Origin: Candidatus Rokuibacteriota bacterium
Lineage (GTDB): Bacteria; Methylomirabilota; Methylomirabilia; Rokubacteriales; CSP1-6
Assembly: GCA_003220225.1 (NCBI GenBank)
Contig: QHRU01000051.1
Span: forward strand, 1 to 64,000
Reading direction: 5' to 3'
Length of the DNA stretch: 64,000 nt
Shown: positions 17,390 through 25,480 of the stretch, piece after piece
Position numbering within the stretch: the first letter of the stretch is position 1
How the letters are laid out: each line of letters begins with the position of its first letter
Notes under the pieces: generated by a model
What the model saw: only the letters and a program-made list of their open reading frames with translations
Told to the model about the DNA's origin: nothing
Database searches by the model: none
Position numbers and translations under genes: made by a program

Positions 17390-18288
17390 GCCTCCCTCTC
17401 GTACAGATGCTCGCGCGTGCGCGGCGCGCGACCGACGGCCGGGTCGCCGTGCTTGCGGCTCAGGACCTGGTAGAGGCCGATGGAGCCGTCCTCGAAGGCG
17501 ACCACCGAGCACGTCAGGTAGAGCAGCCAGGTTCGATACGTGCGCTCGCCGGCCACGGCGCGCGCCTCGTCCGCCCGCTCGCGCAACCGCTCGACCCACT
17601 GCCGGCAGGTCCGCGCGTAATGCAGGCGCAGGCCCTCGACGTCCACGATCTCGAAGCCCGCGCGCTCGATCTCGGTCAGCGTCTGGCTGAGTCCCGCGAG
17701 ATCGCCGTTCGGGAAGACGTGGCGATACAGGAACTCGGTCTGGCTGGTGCGCGTCCAGTGGAACTCGTGGACGATCCCGTGGTTCAGATAGAGGCCGCCG
17801 TCCTCGAGGCGGGCGCGCACGCCCCCGAAGAACGCCGGGTAGTTCGGGATGCCGACGTGCTCGATCACCCCGACGGCGGCGATCTTCTGGTAGCGGGCGC
17901 TCGCCGGCAGATCCCGGTAGTCCAGGTGCTCGACCCGACAGCGGTCTTCGAGCCCTTCTTTCCGGATGCGCTCGGCGGCATAGACGGCCTGCGCCTGCGA
18001 CAGGGTCACGCCGTGCGCGCGCACGCCGTAGTGCTGCGCCGCCCAGATCGACAGGCTGCCCCACCCGCACCCGACGTCGAGCAGGGTCTCGCCGGGCTGC
18101 AGCTCGAGCTTGCGACACACGAGATCGAGCTTGTCTCGCTGGGCCTGCTCGAGCTTGCCGTCGGGGTCCCGGTAGTACGCGCAGGTGTAGACCATGAGCG
18201 GATCGAGGAACAGCGCGTAGAACTCGTTGGACACGTCGTAGTGATGGGCGATCGCCTTCGCGTCCGCCTCGCGGCTGCGGCGCTTCAC
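17386..18288 (-). CDS. cfa: catalytic (SAM methyltransferase) part of a split cyclopropane-fatty-acyl-phospholipid synthase
   Basis: A 300-residue SAM-dependent methyltransferase that modifies phospholipid acyl double bonds. HHYDVSNEFYALFLDP, the SAM motif LLDVGCGWGSL (69-79) and YFG-type late segments mark the Cfa family. The family is normally about 380-420 residues; the missing N-terminal domain is encoded separately at 19414-19758. Start GTG 18286 follows GGGAGG and overlaps the flavoenzyme stop (GTGA). The product could be a cyclopropane or a methyl-branched chain. In the known 10-methyl fatty acid pathway (tmsAB) a Cfa-like methyltransferase also pairs with a flavin oxidoreductase. Confidence 0.9.
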   Translation of the reverse strand: MKRRSREADAKAIAHHYDVSNEFYALFLDPLMVYTCAYYRDPDGKLEQAQRDKLDLVCRKLELQPGETLLDVGCGWGSLSIWAAQHYGVRAHGVTLSQAQAVYAAERIRKEGLEDRCRVEHLDYRDLPASARYQKIAAVGVIEHVGIPNYPAFFGGVRARLEDGGLYLNHGIVHEFHWTRTSQTEFLYRHVFPNGDLAGLSQTLTEIERAGFEIVDVEGLRLHYARTCRQWVERLRERADEARAVAGERTYRTWLLYLTCSVVAFEDGSIGLYQVLSRKHGDPAVGRAPRTREHLYEREA

Positions 18289-19412
18289 GACGCCACCTCC
18301 CGCATCCCGAAGATGCGCCCGAGGACGACGTGACGCCGCGTCGCTCCCGTCCCCAGCGCGGCGCGCACCAGCAGGCGCGCGCACGCCTCGGGCAGCCTGG
18401 CGAGCTGGCGGCCGAGCCAGCCGGCTTCACCCGGTCCGTACCGGCGGACGATCGCGGTCGCGTACGACTCGAGGGCCGCGCCGCGCCGCAGGTGAGCCTC
18501 GACGGCCTCCGCGGCAAGGCGTCCGCTCCGGATCGCCGGCCCGATCCCTTCACCGCTGAGGTCTCGCGCCAGGCCCGCGGCGTCGCCGACCAGGCAGAAC
18601 CGATCGCCCGCGAGTCGCCGCGGCGCGCGGCGACGCACGACGTAGGCGTGGCCGCGGAACGGCTCCAGCGGGAAGTCCACGGGCAGCCGTCCCGACGCGC
18701 GCAGAGCGTGGACGAGGGCGTCACGCCGCCGCGGCAGGTCCACGCCCGGTCCGACGACGCAGCCGATGCCGATGTTGAGGACGTCCGCCTTGGGGAAGTA
18801 CCAGCCGTAGCCGGTGAGATCGGGCTCGACGTAGAGCTCCGGCGCCTCGAAGAGCTCCCCGAGCGCCTCGACCCGATCGGATGGCAGCCGCGTCTCACTC
18901 TCCTGGGCGATCACGACCTCCTCACGCTCGGAGACGTCACCGAACGCTCCCGCGACCGGACATCGGTGGCCTCCCGCCCCGATGACGACCGAGGCCTCGA
19001 ACGCGCCATGCTCGCTCACGACGCGGATCCCGTCCGCATCGCGGATCACTGCCGTCACGCGGGCGCCCTCTCGCACGTCCGTGCCGGCCGCCCGCGCGCG
19101 GTCCAGGAGATAGTGGTCGAACTCCCGGCGGACGATGCCGTAACTGGCCGGCGTCCGCCAGCGGGTCTCGTGGCGGGCCCCCTCGAACTCGAACCGGCAG
19201 GCGGAGAAGGCCTGGATGGTGAGCGGGTACTTGTCCGGATCGACCTCGACGTCGGCCATCGCCTCGGGCGTGACCCAGCCCGCGCACACCTTCACGCGCG
19301 GAAAGACGGCGGCGTCCAGGAGGAGCGGCCGCAAGCCCGCCCGGGCCAGCCTCCACGCCGCCGTGCTGCCACCCGGTCCGCCGCCGACGACGATGACGTC
19401 GTGTCGAGGCAC
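18285..19412 (-). CDS. geranylgeranyl-reductase-family FAD-dependent oxidoreductase
   Basis: A 375-residue flavoprotein with the FAD motif GGGPGGSTAA near 10, the CAGWVTPEA active-region loop, and the late GDAAGLARDLSGEGIGPAIRSG segment of the geranylgeranyl reductase / halogenase-like superfamily. Such enzymes reduce prenyl or other lipid double bonds. It lies between the two halves of the split Cfa synthase, one base after the first and overlapping the second. A step acting on the methylenated or methylated acyl chain is a sensible inference. Confidence 0.85.
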   Translation of the reverse strand: MPRHDVIVVGGGPGGSTAAWRLARAGLRPLLLDAAVFPRVKVCAGWVTPEAMADVEVDPDKYPLTIQAFSACRFEFEGARHETRWRTPASYGIVRREFDHYLLDRARAAGTDVREGARVTAVIRDADGIRVVSEHGAFEASVVIGAGGHRCPVAGAFGDVSEREEVVIAQESETRLPSDRVEALGELFEAPELYVEPDLTGYGWYFPKADVLNIGIGCVVGPGVDLPRRRDALVHALRASGRLPVDFPLEPFRGHAYVVRRRAPRRLAGDRFCLVGDAAGLARDLSGEGIGPAIRSGRLAAEAVEAHLRRGAALESYATAIVRRYGPGEAGWLGRQLARLPEACARLLVRAALGTGATRRHVVLGRIFGMREVAS

Positions 19413-19413
19413 G

Positions 19414-19758
19414 TCAGCCTCGGACGAGCGCCAGGAGGATTCGGACCCGATCTACGAACGAGACGCGCAGGTCCTCGATCGAGTTCGCGAGCCTCATGGC
19501 CGCGAACAGGTCACCCTCGATGTCGATGTCGCCCTCGACATAGGCCTCGGCGAAATTGAGCGGTGAGGGATCGCGCACGAGACGGCTGAAGGTCTCCGGG
19601 CGGTGCAGGACGACCGTGCATGCCGGCGCGCCGGCTCCGAGCGTCACCGGCGCTCCGTCCCAGAGACGGAAGGCGACCCCGCTCGGGAGGTGACCGAAGA
19701 GGCGACGGAGGATCGGCACCGCACGCTGTGCGCTGATTCCCACCAACGGCGCGGACAC
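19414..19758 (-). CDS. stand-alone N-terminal domain of cyclopropane-fatty-acyl-phospholipid synthase
   Basis: A 114-residue protein that matches the N-terminal domain of Cfa synthases, not any enzyme core: FRLWDGAPVTLG, then LNFAEAYVEGDIDIEGDLFAA, then a helix ending FVDRVRILLALVRG. Together with the 300-residue catalytic protein two genes downstream it adds up to a normal Cfa length. The GTG at 19758 is chosen because GAGGGG lies 8 nt upstream; an earlier GTG at 19791 is in frame. It is first in a three- or four-gene coupled operon. In full-length Cfa this domain is thought to contact the membrane and the partner subunit. Confidence 0.8.
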   Translation of the reverse strand: MSAPLVGISAQRAVPILRRLFGHLPSGVAFRLWDGAPVTLGAGAPACTVVLHRPETFSRLVRDPSPLNFAEAYVEGDIDIEGDLFAAMRLANSIEDLRVSFVDRVRILLALVRG

Positions 19759-19806
19759 TAGCAGAGCCCCTCGGCAGCCGCAAGCGCTCACCTGTACAAG
19801 ATGCTT

Positions 19807-19831
19807 GCATAGGGCGCTGTATGTCCTATGC
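19807..19831. promoter_or_regulatory. inverted repeat in the divergent region before the split-Cfa operon
   Basis: GCATAGG (19807-19813) and CCTATGC (19825-19831) are perfect inverted arms separated by 11 bases, a typical spacing for a dimeric regulator. The site lies between the split-Cfa operon (minus) and the GGDEF-like gene (plus) in a locally AT-richer stretch with TATG-type -10-like hexamers on both strands. I see no regulator gene next to it. Confidence 0.45.
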
Positions 19832-19965
19832 TTTCGGCGGAACGAACCAGAACGGCGGTCGGCACCAGCCTCTTGCCCTTTGCCTTGGGAAGGACCGGTT
19901 TCCGTACGGCCCTGTGCCCGGCCAGAGCCGGGTGTGCTCGGCGTGGTCGATCCGGGAGGCCACCG

Positions 19966-20394
19966 ATGTCACAGGCTCGGCCGCACCCATACGTCGTCGA
20001 GGAGCACCTGTTCCGGCTCATCGTCGAGCTCGAGAGAAGAAAGGCGCTCCGTGTTCAGTACGCCTTCTCCGTCCTGACCATCGTCCGCCAGCCCCCTCAG
20101 GGCATGACGGTGTCGCCCGGGGGCGCGGATGCGAGCGCCATCGTGGGGTTCGTGAGCCGGGTGATTCGCGCGGCGGACCTCATCGGGCTGGTGCCGACCT
20201 CACCCGCCGTACGCGTCCTGCTGGTCGGTGCCTACCTCGAGGAGGTGGATCTGGTCATCCAGCGGATCCGCGCGGAGATCCCGCCGGAGGTGCCTCTGCG
20301 CTTTGGCGTCTCGTGCTTTCCCGCCACGGACACCACGACTGAAACGCTCCTGAGTCGGGCAGATCGCGAGGCCGGGCTCCCGGCCGTCGGGTAG
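19966..20394 (+). CDS. degenerate GGDEF-like domain protein
   Basis: A 142-residue soluble protein. The run VLTIVRQP, then an Arg-rich helix VSRVIRAADLIGLV, then VRVLLVGA, then a helix IQRIRAEI and LRFGVSCFPATDT follows the secondary-structure order of diguanylate cyclase domains. The GGDEF signature itself is absent, so it should not make cyclic di-GMP; it may be a sensor or an inactive relic. ATG 19966 follows GGGAGGC. It is divergent from the lipid operon. Confidence 0.55.
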   Translation: MSQARPHPYVVEEHLFRLIVELERRKALRVQYAFSVLTIVRQPPQGMTVSPGGADASAIVGFVSRVIRAADLIGLVPTSPAVRVLLVGAYLEEVDLVIQRIRAEIPPEVPLRFGVSCFPATDTTTETLLSRADREAGLPAVG

Positions 20395-20408
20395 GGCGGG
20401 GTGGTTCG

Positions 20409-20657
20409 TCAGGCCGGCGAGCGGTGCCGCTGGGCTCGGACGACGAAGTAGCCGCGGGTGGCCAGGATGCTATCGATGTCGTGAGGAAGTCGCCGCTCGC
20501 CTCGGCGCCGTTCCGACGCCGTCGGATTCCCCGCACGGCGACGCGGTCCCGTGCGGCGGTCGTAGCGGACCACCGTCTCGGGATCGGCGGCGTACCGTCT
20601 ACGAAGCCGGTCGAACAACTCTTCGTCCCCGCGGCGTACGACGATGATGCGTCTCAT
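20409..20657 (-). CDS. small Arg-rich hypothetical protein
   Basis: An 82-residue basic protein that starts MRRIIVVRRGDEELF and carries clustered arginines in the middle (RYDRRTGPRRRAG, SERRRGERR). No catalytic motif is recognised. The ATG at 20657 is the first start that keeps the regular codon pattern. It converges with the GGDEF-like gene, leaving 14 bases between the stops. The basic patches could bind nucleic acid, but that is speculation. Confidence 0.55.
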   Translation of the reverse strand: MRRIIVVRRGDEELFDRLRRRYAADPETVVRYDRRTGPRRRAGNPTASERRRGERRLPHDIDSILATRGYFVVRAQRHRSPA

Positions 20658-20919
20658 GGCTCCGCAGAGGGAGCACGCCGTGTGCCACACGGCGAAGCGC
20701 GTCGTGATGCGAACTTGCGGCTGTTCCAGGCCCGAAGGTGACGAGAATCTAACCATTGCGCAGGGTCTGCGCGGACGATTTCTGTTCAGTCTCACGGCCC
20801 CACGACGCTTCGATCCCGCCGGCATGAGGCACTACACCCGCCCGGGACCGAGGCACAACGCCCGCAACGACGACCCGGGGCTGGGAGGAGTGCGCGCAGC
20901 CGGGTATAGTCGGCACCTG
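20658..20919. other. 262-base intergenic stretch with a likely leaderless promoter
   Basis: No credible gene is seen here; the open plus-strand frame running into the enolase-superfamily gene has poor codon use. It contains a small hairpin, GCGCAG-GGT-CTGCGC at 20758-20772, and TATAGT at 20905-20910, nine bases before the ATG of the downstream gene. Confidence 0.5.
20905..20910 (+). promoter_or_regulatory. -10 hexamer of the enolase-superfamily gene
   Basis: TATAGT lies nine bases before the ATG at 20920 and no ribosome-binding site intervenes. Transcription would start about three bases before the ATG, which implies a leaderless or nearly leaderless mRNA. No matching -35 box is visible. Confidence 0.45.
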
Positions 20920-22041
20920 ATGGTGATCGACGCCATCGACGTCTACTGGGTGCGGATCCCGCTCGCCTTCGTGTGGAAGACGTCGTACGCGGACCAGCAC
21001 GTCACCGATACGATCCTCGTGAGGATGCAGAGCGGCCCCCATCACGCGTGGGGCGAGAGCTGCCCGCCCTACATCCCCTCGTACTCCTCGGAGCACACGC
21101 TCGGGACCTTCCACACCGTCCGCGAGCACATGGCCCCGCGGATCGTCGGACGAGATCTCAGGACGGCGCAGGATCTCCTGGACCGCATCGACTTCGTGAG
21201 GGGCAACCAGTTCGCGCGGGCCGCCCTCGAGATCGCGTGGTGGGTGCTCGAGGCCAAGCGCCACGGTGTGCCGCTGCACGTGGCGCTCGGAGGCAAGGGC
21301 GACGCGGTCGCCGTCGGCGCCGACTTCGGGATCCAGGACTCGCTCGACATCTTGATGAGCCAGATCCAGGGCGCCATCGACGCGGGCTTCCCGCGGATCA
21401 AGCTGAAGTTCCGGCCCGGCTGGGACCTCGACATGGTCGCGGCCGTGCGCTCGACGTTCCCCGATTTCACCTTCCACGTCGACTGCAACGCCGCCTACAC
21501 GCTCGCCGACGTCGAGCTGTTCCGCGCGCTGGATCGCTACCGGCTCGCCATGATCGAGCAGCCACTGGCCGACGACGGCATGAGCCTCGTGAGCCATGCG
21601 GAGCTGCAGAAGCGGATCGCGACGCCCGTCTGCATCGACGAGAGCGGGCACAGCCTGGCCCACGTCCGCGCGGCCATCGCGCTCGGCAGCTGCAAGGTCG
21701 TCAACATCAAGATGGCGCGCGTGGGCGGCCTGGCGGCGTCGCGCGCCATCCAGGCCCTCTGCGCGGAGCACGGGATTCCGTGCTGGGTGGGCGGCATGCT
21801 GGAGAGCGCGATCGGCGGCGCCATCTGCGTCGAGCTCGCCACGCTGCCGAACTTCACCTATCCCGCCGACATCTTCCCGTCGTCGTACTTCTACGCCCAC
21901 GACCTCGGCAAGCCGGAGATCGTCCTCAGCGGCCGCGGCGAGGTCGCCACCTCACGCGTGCCCGGCATCGCCCAGGAGCCGGATCCCGACCTGCTCGCGC
22001 GGTGGACGGTCGAGCACGCCTCGTTCCGTGCGAAGGCGTGA
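20920..22041 (+). CDS. enolase-superfamily enzyme (o-succinylbenzoate synthase / muconate-cycloisomerase-like)
   Basis: A 373-residue two-domain protein of the mandelate racemase/muconate lactonizing superfamily. The catalytic Lys motif is IKLKFRPGWD, metal ligands are in FHVDCNAAY, IEQPL and CIDESG, and GGMLESAIGGA near the end is typical of the o-succinylbenzoate synthase and N-succinylamino-acid racemase group. The window has no other menaquinone gene, so a racemase or cycloisomerase role is as likely. The downstream SDR converges with it, with 16 bases between the stops. Confidence 0.82.
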   Translation: MVIDAIDVYWVRIPLAFVWKTSYADQHVTDTILVRMQSGPHHAWGESCPPYIPSYSSEHTLGTFHTVREHMAPRIVGRDLRTAQDLLDRIDFVRGNQFARAALEIAWWVLEAKRHGVPLHVALGGKGDAVAVGADFGIQDSLDILMSQIQGAIDAGFPRIKLKFRPGWDLDMVAAVRSTFPDFTFHVDCNAAYTLADVELFRALDRYRLAMIEQPLADDGMSLVSHAELQKRIATPVCIDESGHSLAHVRAAIALGSCKVVNIKMARVGGLAASRAIQALCAEHGIPCWVGGMLESAIGGAICVELATLPNFTYPADIFPSSYFYAHDLGKPEIVLSGRGEVATSRVPGIAQEPDPDLLARWTVEHASFRAKA

Positions 22042-22057
22042 CGGGAGCCGACGCCGG

Positions 22058-22849
22058 CTACAGCACGGATCGCACGAGCCCGCCGTCGACGAGCATCGTG
22101 GTGCCGGTGATGTAGCTGGACCGGCTCGAGGCGAGGAACGCGACGAGGTAGGCCATCTCCTTGGGCTCGCCGATACGTCCCACCGCGGTCTCGGCCGCTC
22201 GCTGCGCGAGCCCCGCCTCCACGGAGATGCCGACCTCCCGGGCGCGCGCCGTGACGTTGGACAGCATGCGCTCGGTGAGGATCGAGCCCGGACACACGTT
22301 GTTCACGAGGATGCCGTCGCGTCCGACTTCGTCCGCGAGGCTCTTCGCGAAGGCCACCACGCCCATGCGCGTGGCGCCGGAGAGCGCGAGGTTCGGGATC
22401 GGCTGATAGACGGTGCTCGCGAGGATGTTGACGATGCGACCGCCGCCGGCTTTCTTCAGATGGGGCACGGCCTCCCGCGACATCCGCGCGAAGAACAGCA
22501 GCGAGCGCTGCACCGCGGTGGCCCACTGCTCCTCGGTGGCGGTGTGGGCGCGAGCCAGCGGCGGCCCGCCGGAGTTGTTGACGAGGATGTCCAGGCGGCC
22601 GAATCGGCCGACGGTGGCGGCCACGAGGTCACGGATGGTCTCGGGGCGGTCCAGATCGCCCGCGAACGCCAGGACGTCGGCGCGCGTGGTGTCGCGAATC
22701 TCGTGCGCCGCCGTGTCCAGGTCCTTCTGCGAGCGGCTGCACAGCGCCAGCGAGGTCCCCTCTTCGGCGAGCACCTGCGCGCACGCCCGGCCCAGCCCCT
22801 TGCTCGCGCCGCCGACGATCGCGACCTTGCCCCCGAGCTCCAGATCCAT
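22058..22849 (-). CDS. divergent SDR-family protein without the catalytic Tyr/Lys
   Basis: A 263-residue Rossmann protein with GGASKGLG (13-20) and NNSGG, and Ser145 in place. Where classical SDRs have YxxxK it has S-G-A-T-R (157-161) inside NLALSGATRMGV. The rest is intact (DGILVNNVCPGSI, SSYITGTTMLVDGG), so this is a known-style divergent subgroup and probably not a decayed gene. Its reaction is unclear. A TATAAG hexamer lies 8 nt before the ATG on the minus strand. Confidence 0.82.
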   Translation of the reverse strand: MDLELGGKVAIVGGASKGLGRACAQVLAEEGTSLALCSRSQKDLDTAAHEIRDTTRADVLAFAGDLDRPETIRDLVAATVGRFGRLDILVNNSGGPPLARAHTATEEQWATAVQRSLLFFARMSREAVPHLKKAGGGRIVNILASTVYQPIPNLALSGATRMGVVAFAKSLADEVGRDGILVNNVCPGSILTERMLSNVTARAREVGISVEAGLAQRAAETAVGRIGEPKEMAYLVAFLASSRSSYITGTTMLVDGGLVRSVL

Positions 22850-22857
22850 GGGGCCCT

Positions 22858-22863
22858 CTTATA
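22858..22863 (-). promoter_or_regulatory. -10-like hexamer of the divergent SDR gene
   Basis: TATAAG on the minus strand is followed by eight bases and then the ATG at 22849. There is no clear ribosome-binding site, so the transcript may be leaderless. A plus-strand hexamer TATGAT (22873-22878) just beside it could serve the divergent ABC transporter operon. Confidence 0.4.
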
Positions 22864-22903
22864 CCGCGGTGTTATGATCGCCGCCACCCAGGGACATCGC
22901 CTC

Positions 22904-23863
22904 ATGGCATTGCTCAGCGTCCGCGATCTCAGCGTGGCCTTCGAGACGCGCGACGGACTCGTGCGCGCGGTGAACGACGTGACCTTCTCGCTCGACGCGG
23001 GCAAGGTGCTCGCCCTCCTCGGCGAATCCGGCTCGGGCAAGAGCGTCACCCTCCGCGCGATTCTCGGCCTCCACCCGGCCGTTCGCACGCGGGTGAGCGG
23101 CGAGGTGCTGCTGAAGGGCCGCGACGTGAATCGGCTCGACGAGGCCGCGCGCGAGCGCCTGCGCGGCGGCGTCGTCTCCATGGTGTTCCAGGAGCCGATG
23201 ACCGCGCTCGATCCCGTCTACACCATCGGCGAGCAGATCGTCGAGACGCTCGTGCAGCACCGCGGTCTCGATCGTCGGGGCGCGTCCCGGCGGGCGCGGG
23301 AGCTGCTCGATCTCGTCCAGGTGCCCTCACCCGAGCGCTGCCTGGCGAGCTATCCGCACGAGATCTCCGGCGGCATGCGCCAGCGCGCGATGATCGCGAT
23401 CGCGCTCGCGTGCGACCCGGAGCTGCTGCTGGCCGACGAGCCGACCACGGCCCTCGACGTGACCGTGCAGGCGCAGATCCTCTGGCTCCTGCGCGATCTC
23501 CAGCAGCGGCTGGGCCTCGCCGTCATCTTCGTCACCCACGACCTCGGCGTCGCCGCGGAGATCGCGGACGCCGCCGCCGTCATGTACGCCGGGCGCATCG
23601 TCGAGCAGGCGCCCATTCGCGACCTGTTCCGCCGCCCCGCGCACCCTTACACGGAAGGGCTGATGCAGGCGACGGTGCGCCGCGGCCAGAAGGGCCGCGC
23701 GCTCGTCCCGATCCCAGGCGCTCCGCCGAATCTGATCGCGCTGCCCGCGGGCTGCGCGTTCGCGCCGCGCTGCCCCCGCGCGTACGACGCGTGCCTGGCC
23801 ACGCTGCCGTCGTTCCATCCCGTCGCGGCCGGCCACGCCGCCCGCTGTCACCTCGTCGCCTAA
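22904..23863 (+). CDS. peptide-type ABC transporter ATP-binding protein (DppD/OppD family)
   Basis: A 319-residue ATPase with Walker A GESGSGKS (40-47), [11 protein letters not shown], signature EISGGMRQR, Walker [14 protein letters not shown] and the OppD-type C-terminal cysteine region ([14 protein letters not shown]) that may bind an Fe-S cluster. The ATG at 22904 follows AGGGA; a second in-frame ATG at 22874 is possible. It opens a five-gene transporter operon in the order ATPase, binding protein, two permeases, ATPase. Confidence 0.9.
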   Translation: MALLSVRDLSVAFETRDGLVRAVNDVTFSLDAGKVLALLGESGSGKSVTLRAILGLHPAVRTRVSGEVLLKGRDVNRLDEAARERLRGGVVSMVFQEPMTALDPVYTIGEQIVETLVQHRGLDRRGASRRARELLDLVQVPSPERCLASYPHEISGGMRQRAMIAIALACDPELLLADEPTTALDVTVQAQILWLLRDLQQRLGLAVIFVTHDLGVAAEIADAAAVMYAGRIVEQAPIRDLFRRPAHPYTEGLMQATVRRGQKGRALVPIPGAPPNLIALPAGCAFAPRCPRAYDACLATLPSFHPVAAGHAARCHLVA

Positions 23864-23874
23864 GGAGGCCCGTC

Positions 23875-25470
23875 ATGAGACGCGTCGTCACCCTGCTCCT
23901 CGCCACCGTGCTGTCGCTGTCGCTGACCGGCGTCGCGCTCGCGCAGGGCACGCTGCGGATCGGCATGACGGCGAGCGACATTCCCTACACGGGCGGCCAG
24001 ACGGACAACGGCTTCGAGGGCTTCCGATTCGTCGGCTATCAGATCTACGAGCCGCTGATCGCGTGGGACCTGACGCGCGGCGACCGGCTGGCGCCGCTCG
24101 TGCCCGGGCTGGCCGAGTCGTGGGAGGTGCGCAAGGACCATCCCACCCGGTGGGTGTTCAAGCTCCGCAAGGGCGTGACGTTCCACGACGGCAGCCCGTT
24201 CAACGCCGACGCCGTCGTCTTCTCGTACGAGTCGATCAAGAAGAAGGACGCGCCGCACTTCGATTCGTACGGCTCCGGCCAGGTGAGCTTCCGGCTCGCG
24301 TCGCTCACCGGCATCACGAAGATCGACGACCACACCGTGGAGTTCGAGACGAACAAGCCGACGAGCTTCGTGCCCTACCAGCTCTGCTACATGGTCATCG
24401 TCTCGCCGGCCCAGTGGAACAAGGTGAAGGACTGGCGCACGTTCGCCGAGCAGCCGTCGGGCACCGGCCCCTTCCGCGTGACGAAGTTCGTGCCGCGCGA
24501 GCGGTTGGAGCTGGACGCCAACAAGAATTACTGGGACGCGAAGCGCCGGCCGAAGATCGACAAGCTCGTGCTGTTGCCGATGCCCGAGCCGACCACGCGG
24601 CTGGCCGCGCTGCGCAGCGGCCAGGTCGATTGGATCGAGGTGCCGCCGCCGGACTCCATCCCGCAGCTCAAGGGCGCGGGCTTCCAGATCACGCTGAACT
24701 CCTATCCGCACAACTGGACGCACACGCTGCGGCTGGACAAGGAGCCGTGGAACAGCAAGCTCGTGCGCAAGGCCGCGAACTATGCGATCGATCGCGTGGG
24801 CATCTGCAAGAGCCTGCTCAACGACACGTGCATTCCCGCCACGGGCATCGTCTACAAAGGTCATCCGTGGTTCGGCAAGCCGAAGGAGACGTACAGCTAC
24901 AACCCGGCCAAGGCCAAGGAGCTGCTGCGCCAGGCCGGCTTCGACGCGAGCAAGCATCCCGCGAAGGCGGTGCACCTCATCTCGACGTCGGGCTCGGGCC
25001 AGATGCTGCCGCTGGCCATGAACGAGCTGATCCAGAAGAACCTCAAGGACGTCGGCATCGACGTCGACCTGCAGCCGGTGGAGTGGAACACGCTGCTCAC
25101 GCGCTGGCGCGCGGGCTTCCACACCTCGGACAACGAGGGTCTCAACGCGTGGAACATCTCGTGGAACTTTCTCGAGCCGTGGAGCGGCTTCGGACGCTTC
25201 TTCCACAGCAAGTCCGTCGTGCCCGTCGCGGTCAACACGATGCCCTACATCAATCCCGAAGCCGACAAGCTGATCGAGGAGGCCGAGCGCACCTTTGACG
25301 TCGGCAAGCAGAACGAGACGCTGGCCAAGCTGCACGAGATCATCGTGGACGACGCGCCGTGGATCTTCATCGTGCACGACCAGAATCCCCGGGCGCTGTC
25401 GGCCAAGGTGAAGGGCTTCGTGCAGCCCCAGAGCTGGTTCGTGGACCTGACGGCCGTCACGGTGAAGTAG
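23875..25470 (+). CDS. peptide-type ABC transporter substrate-binding protein
   Basis: A 531-residue family-5 periplasmic binding protein with a signal peptide of about 23 residues (LLLATVLSLSLTGVALAQ). The family signature region is WVFKLRKGVTFHDGSPF. GTGPFRVTKFVPRE and YNPAKAKELLRQAGFD are also typical. ATG 23875 has a full AAGGAGG site. It sits inside the ABC operon, so its partner subunits are clear. The ligand (peptide or another organic compound) cannot be told from sequence. Confidence 0.9.
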   Translation: MRRVVTLLLATVLSLSLTGVALAQGTLRIGMTASDIPYTGGQTDNGFEGFRFVGYQIYEPLIAWDLTRGDRLAPLVPGLAESWEVRKDHPTRWVFKLRKGVTFHDGSPFNADAVVFSYESIKKKDAPHFDSYGSGQVSFRLASLTGITKIDDHTVEFETNKPTSFVPYQLCYMVIVSPAQWNKVKDWRTFAEQPSGTGPFRVTKFVPRERLELDANKNYWDAKRRPKIDKLVLLPMPEPTTRLAALRSGQVDWIEVPPPDSIPQLKGAGFQITLNSYPHNWTHTLRLDKEPWNSKLVRKAANYAIDRVGICKSLLNDTCIPATGIVYKGHPWFGKPKETYSYNPAKAKELLRQAGFDASKHPAKAVHLISTSGSGQMLPLAMNELIQKNLKDVGIDVDLQPVEWNTLLTRWRAGFHTSDNEGLNAWNISWNFLEPWSGFGRFFHSKSVVPVAVNTMPYINPEADKLIEEAERTFDVGKQNETLAKLHEIIVDDAPWIFIVHDQNPRALSAKVKGFVQPQSWFVDLTAVTVK

Positions 25471-25480
25471 CGTCGGCGAC

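Noticed and set aside
15851-18898. One minus-strand open frame of about 1000 codons covering the binding protein and beyond
   Set aside because: Only its last 512 codons match a family. The upstream part is the wrong frame of the Cfa and flavoenzyme genes, each of which has its own start and overlaps.
19966-20394. Active diguanylate cyclase
   Set aside because: The GGDEF signature and substrate-binding residues are not present; only the fold order is suggestive.
20758-20772. GCGCAG-GGT-CTGCGC as a terminator
   Set aside because: Only six pairs, no T-tract, and no gene ends just upstream on either strand.
20409-20825. A longer 138-codon version of the small Arg-rich gene
   Set aside because: The first 56 codons do not show the regular third-position GC pattern, and ATG 20657 gives a compact, plausible protein.
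21596-22903. A long in-frame extension upstream of the first ABC ATPase
   Set aside because: It reads antisense through the SDR gene with unnatural composition; the ATPase has its own start at 22904.
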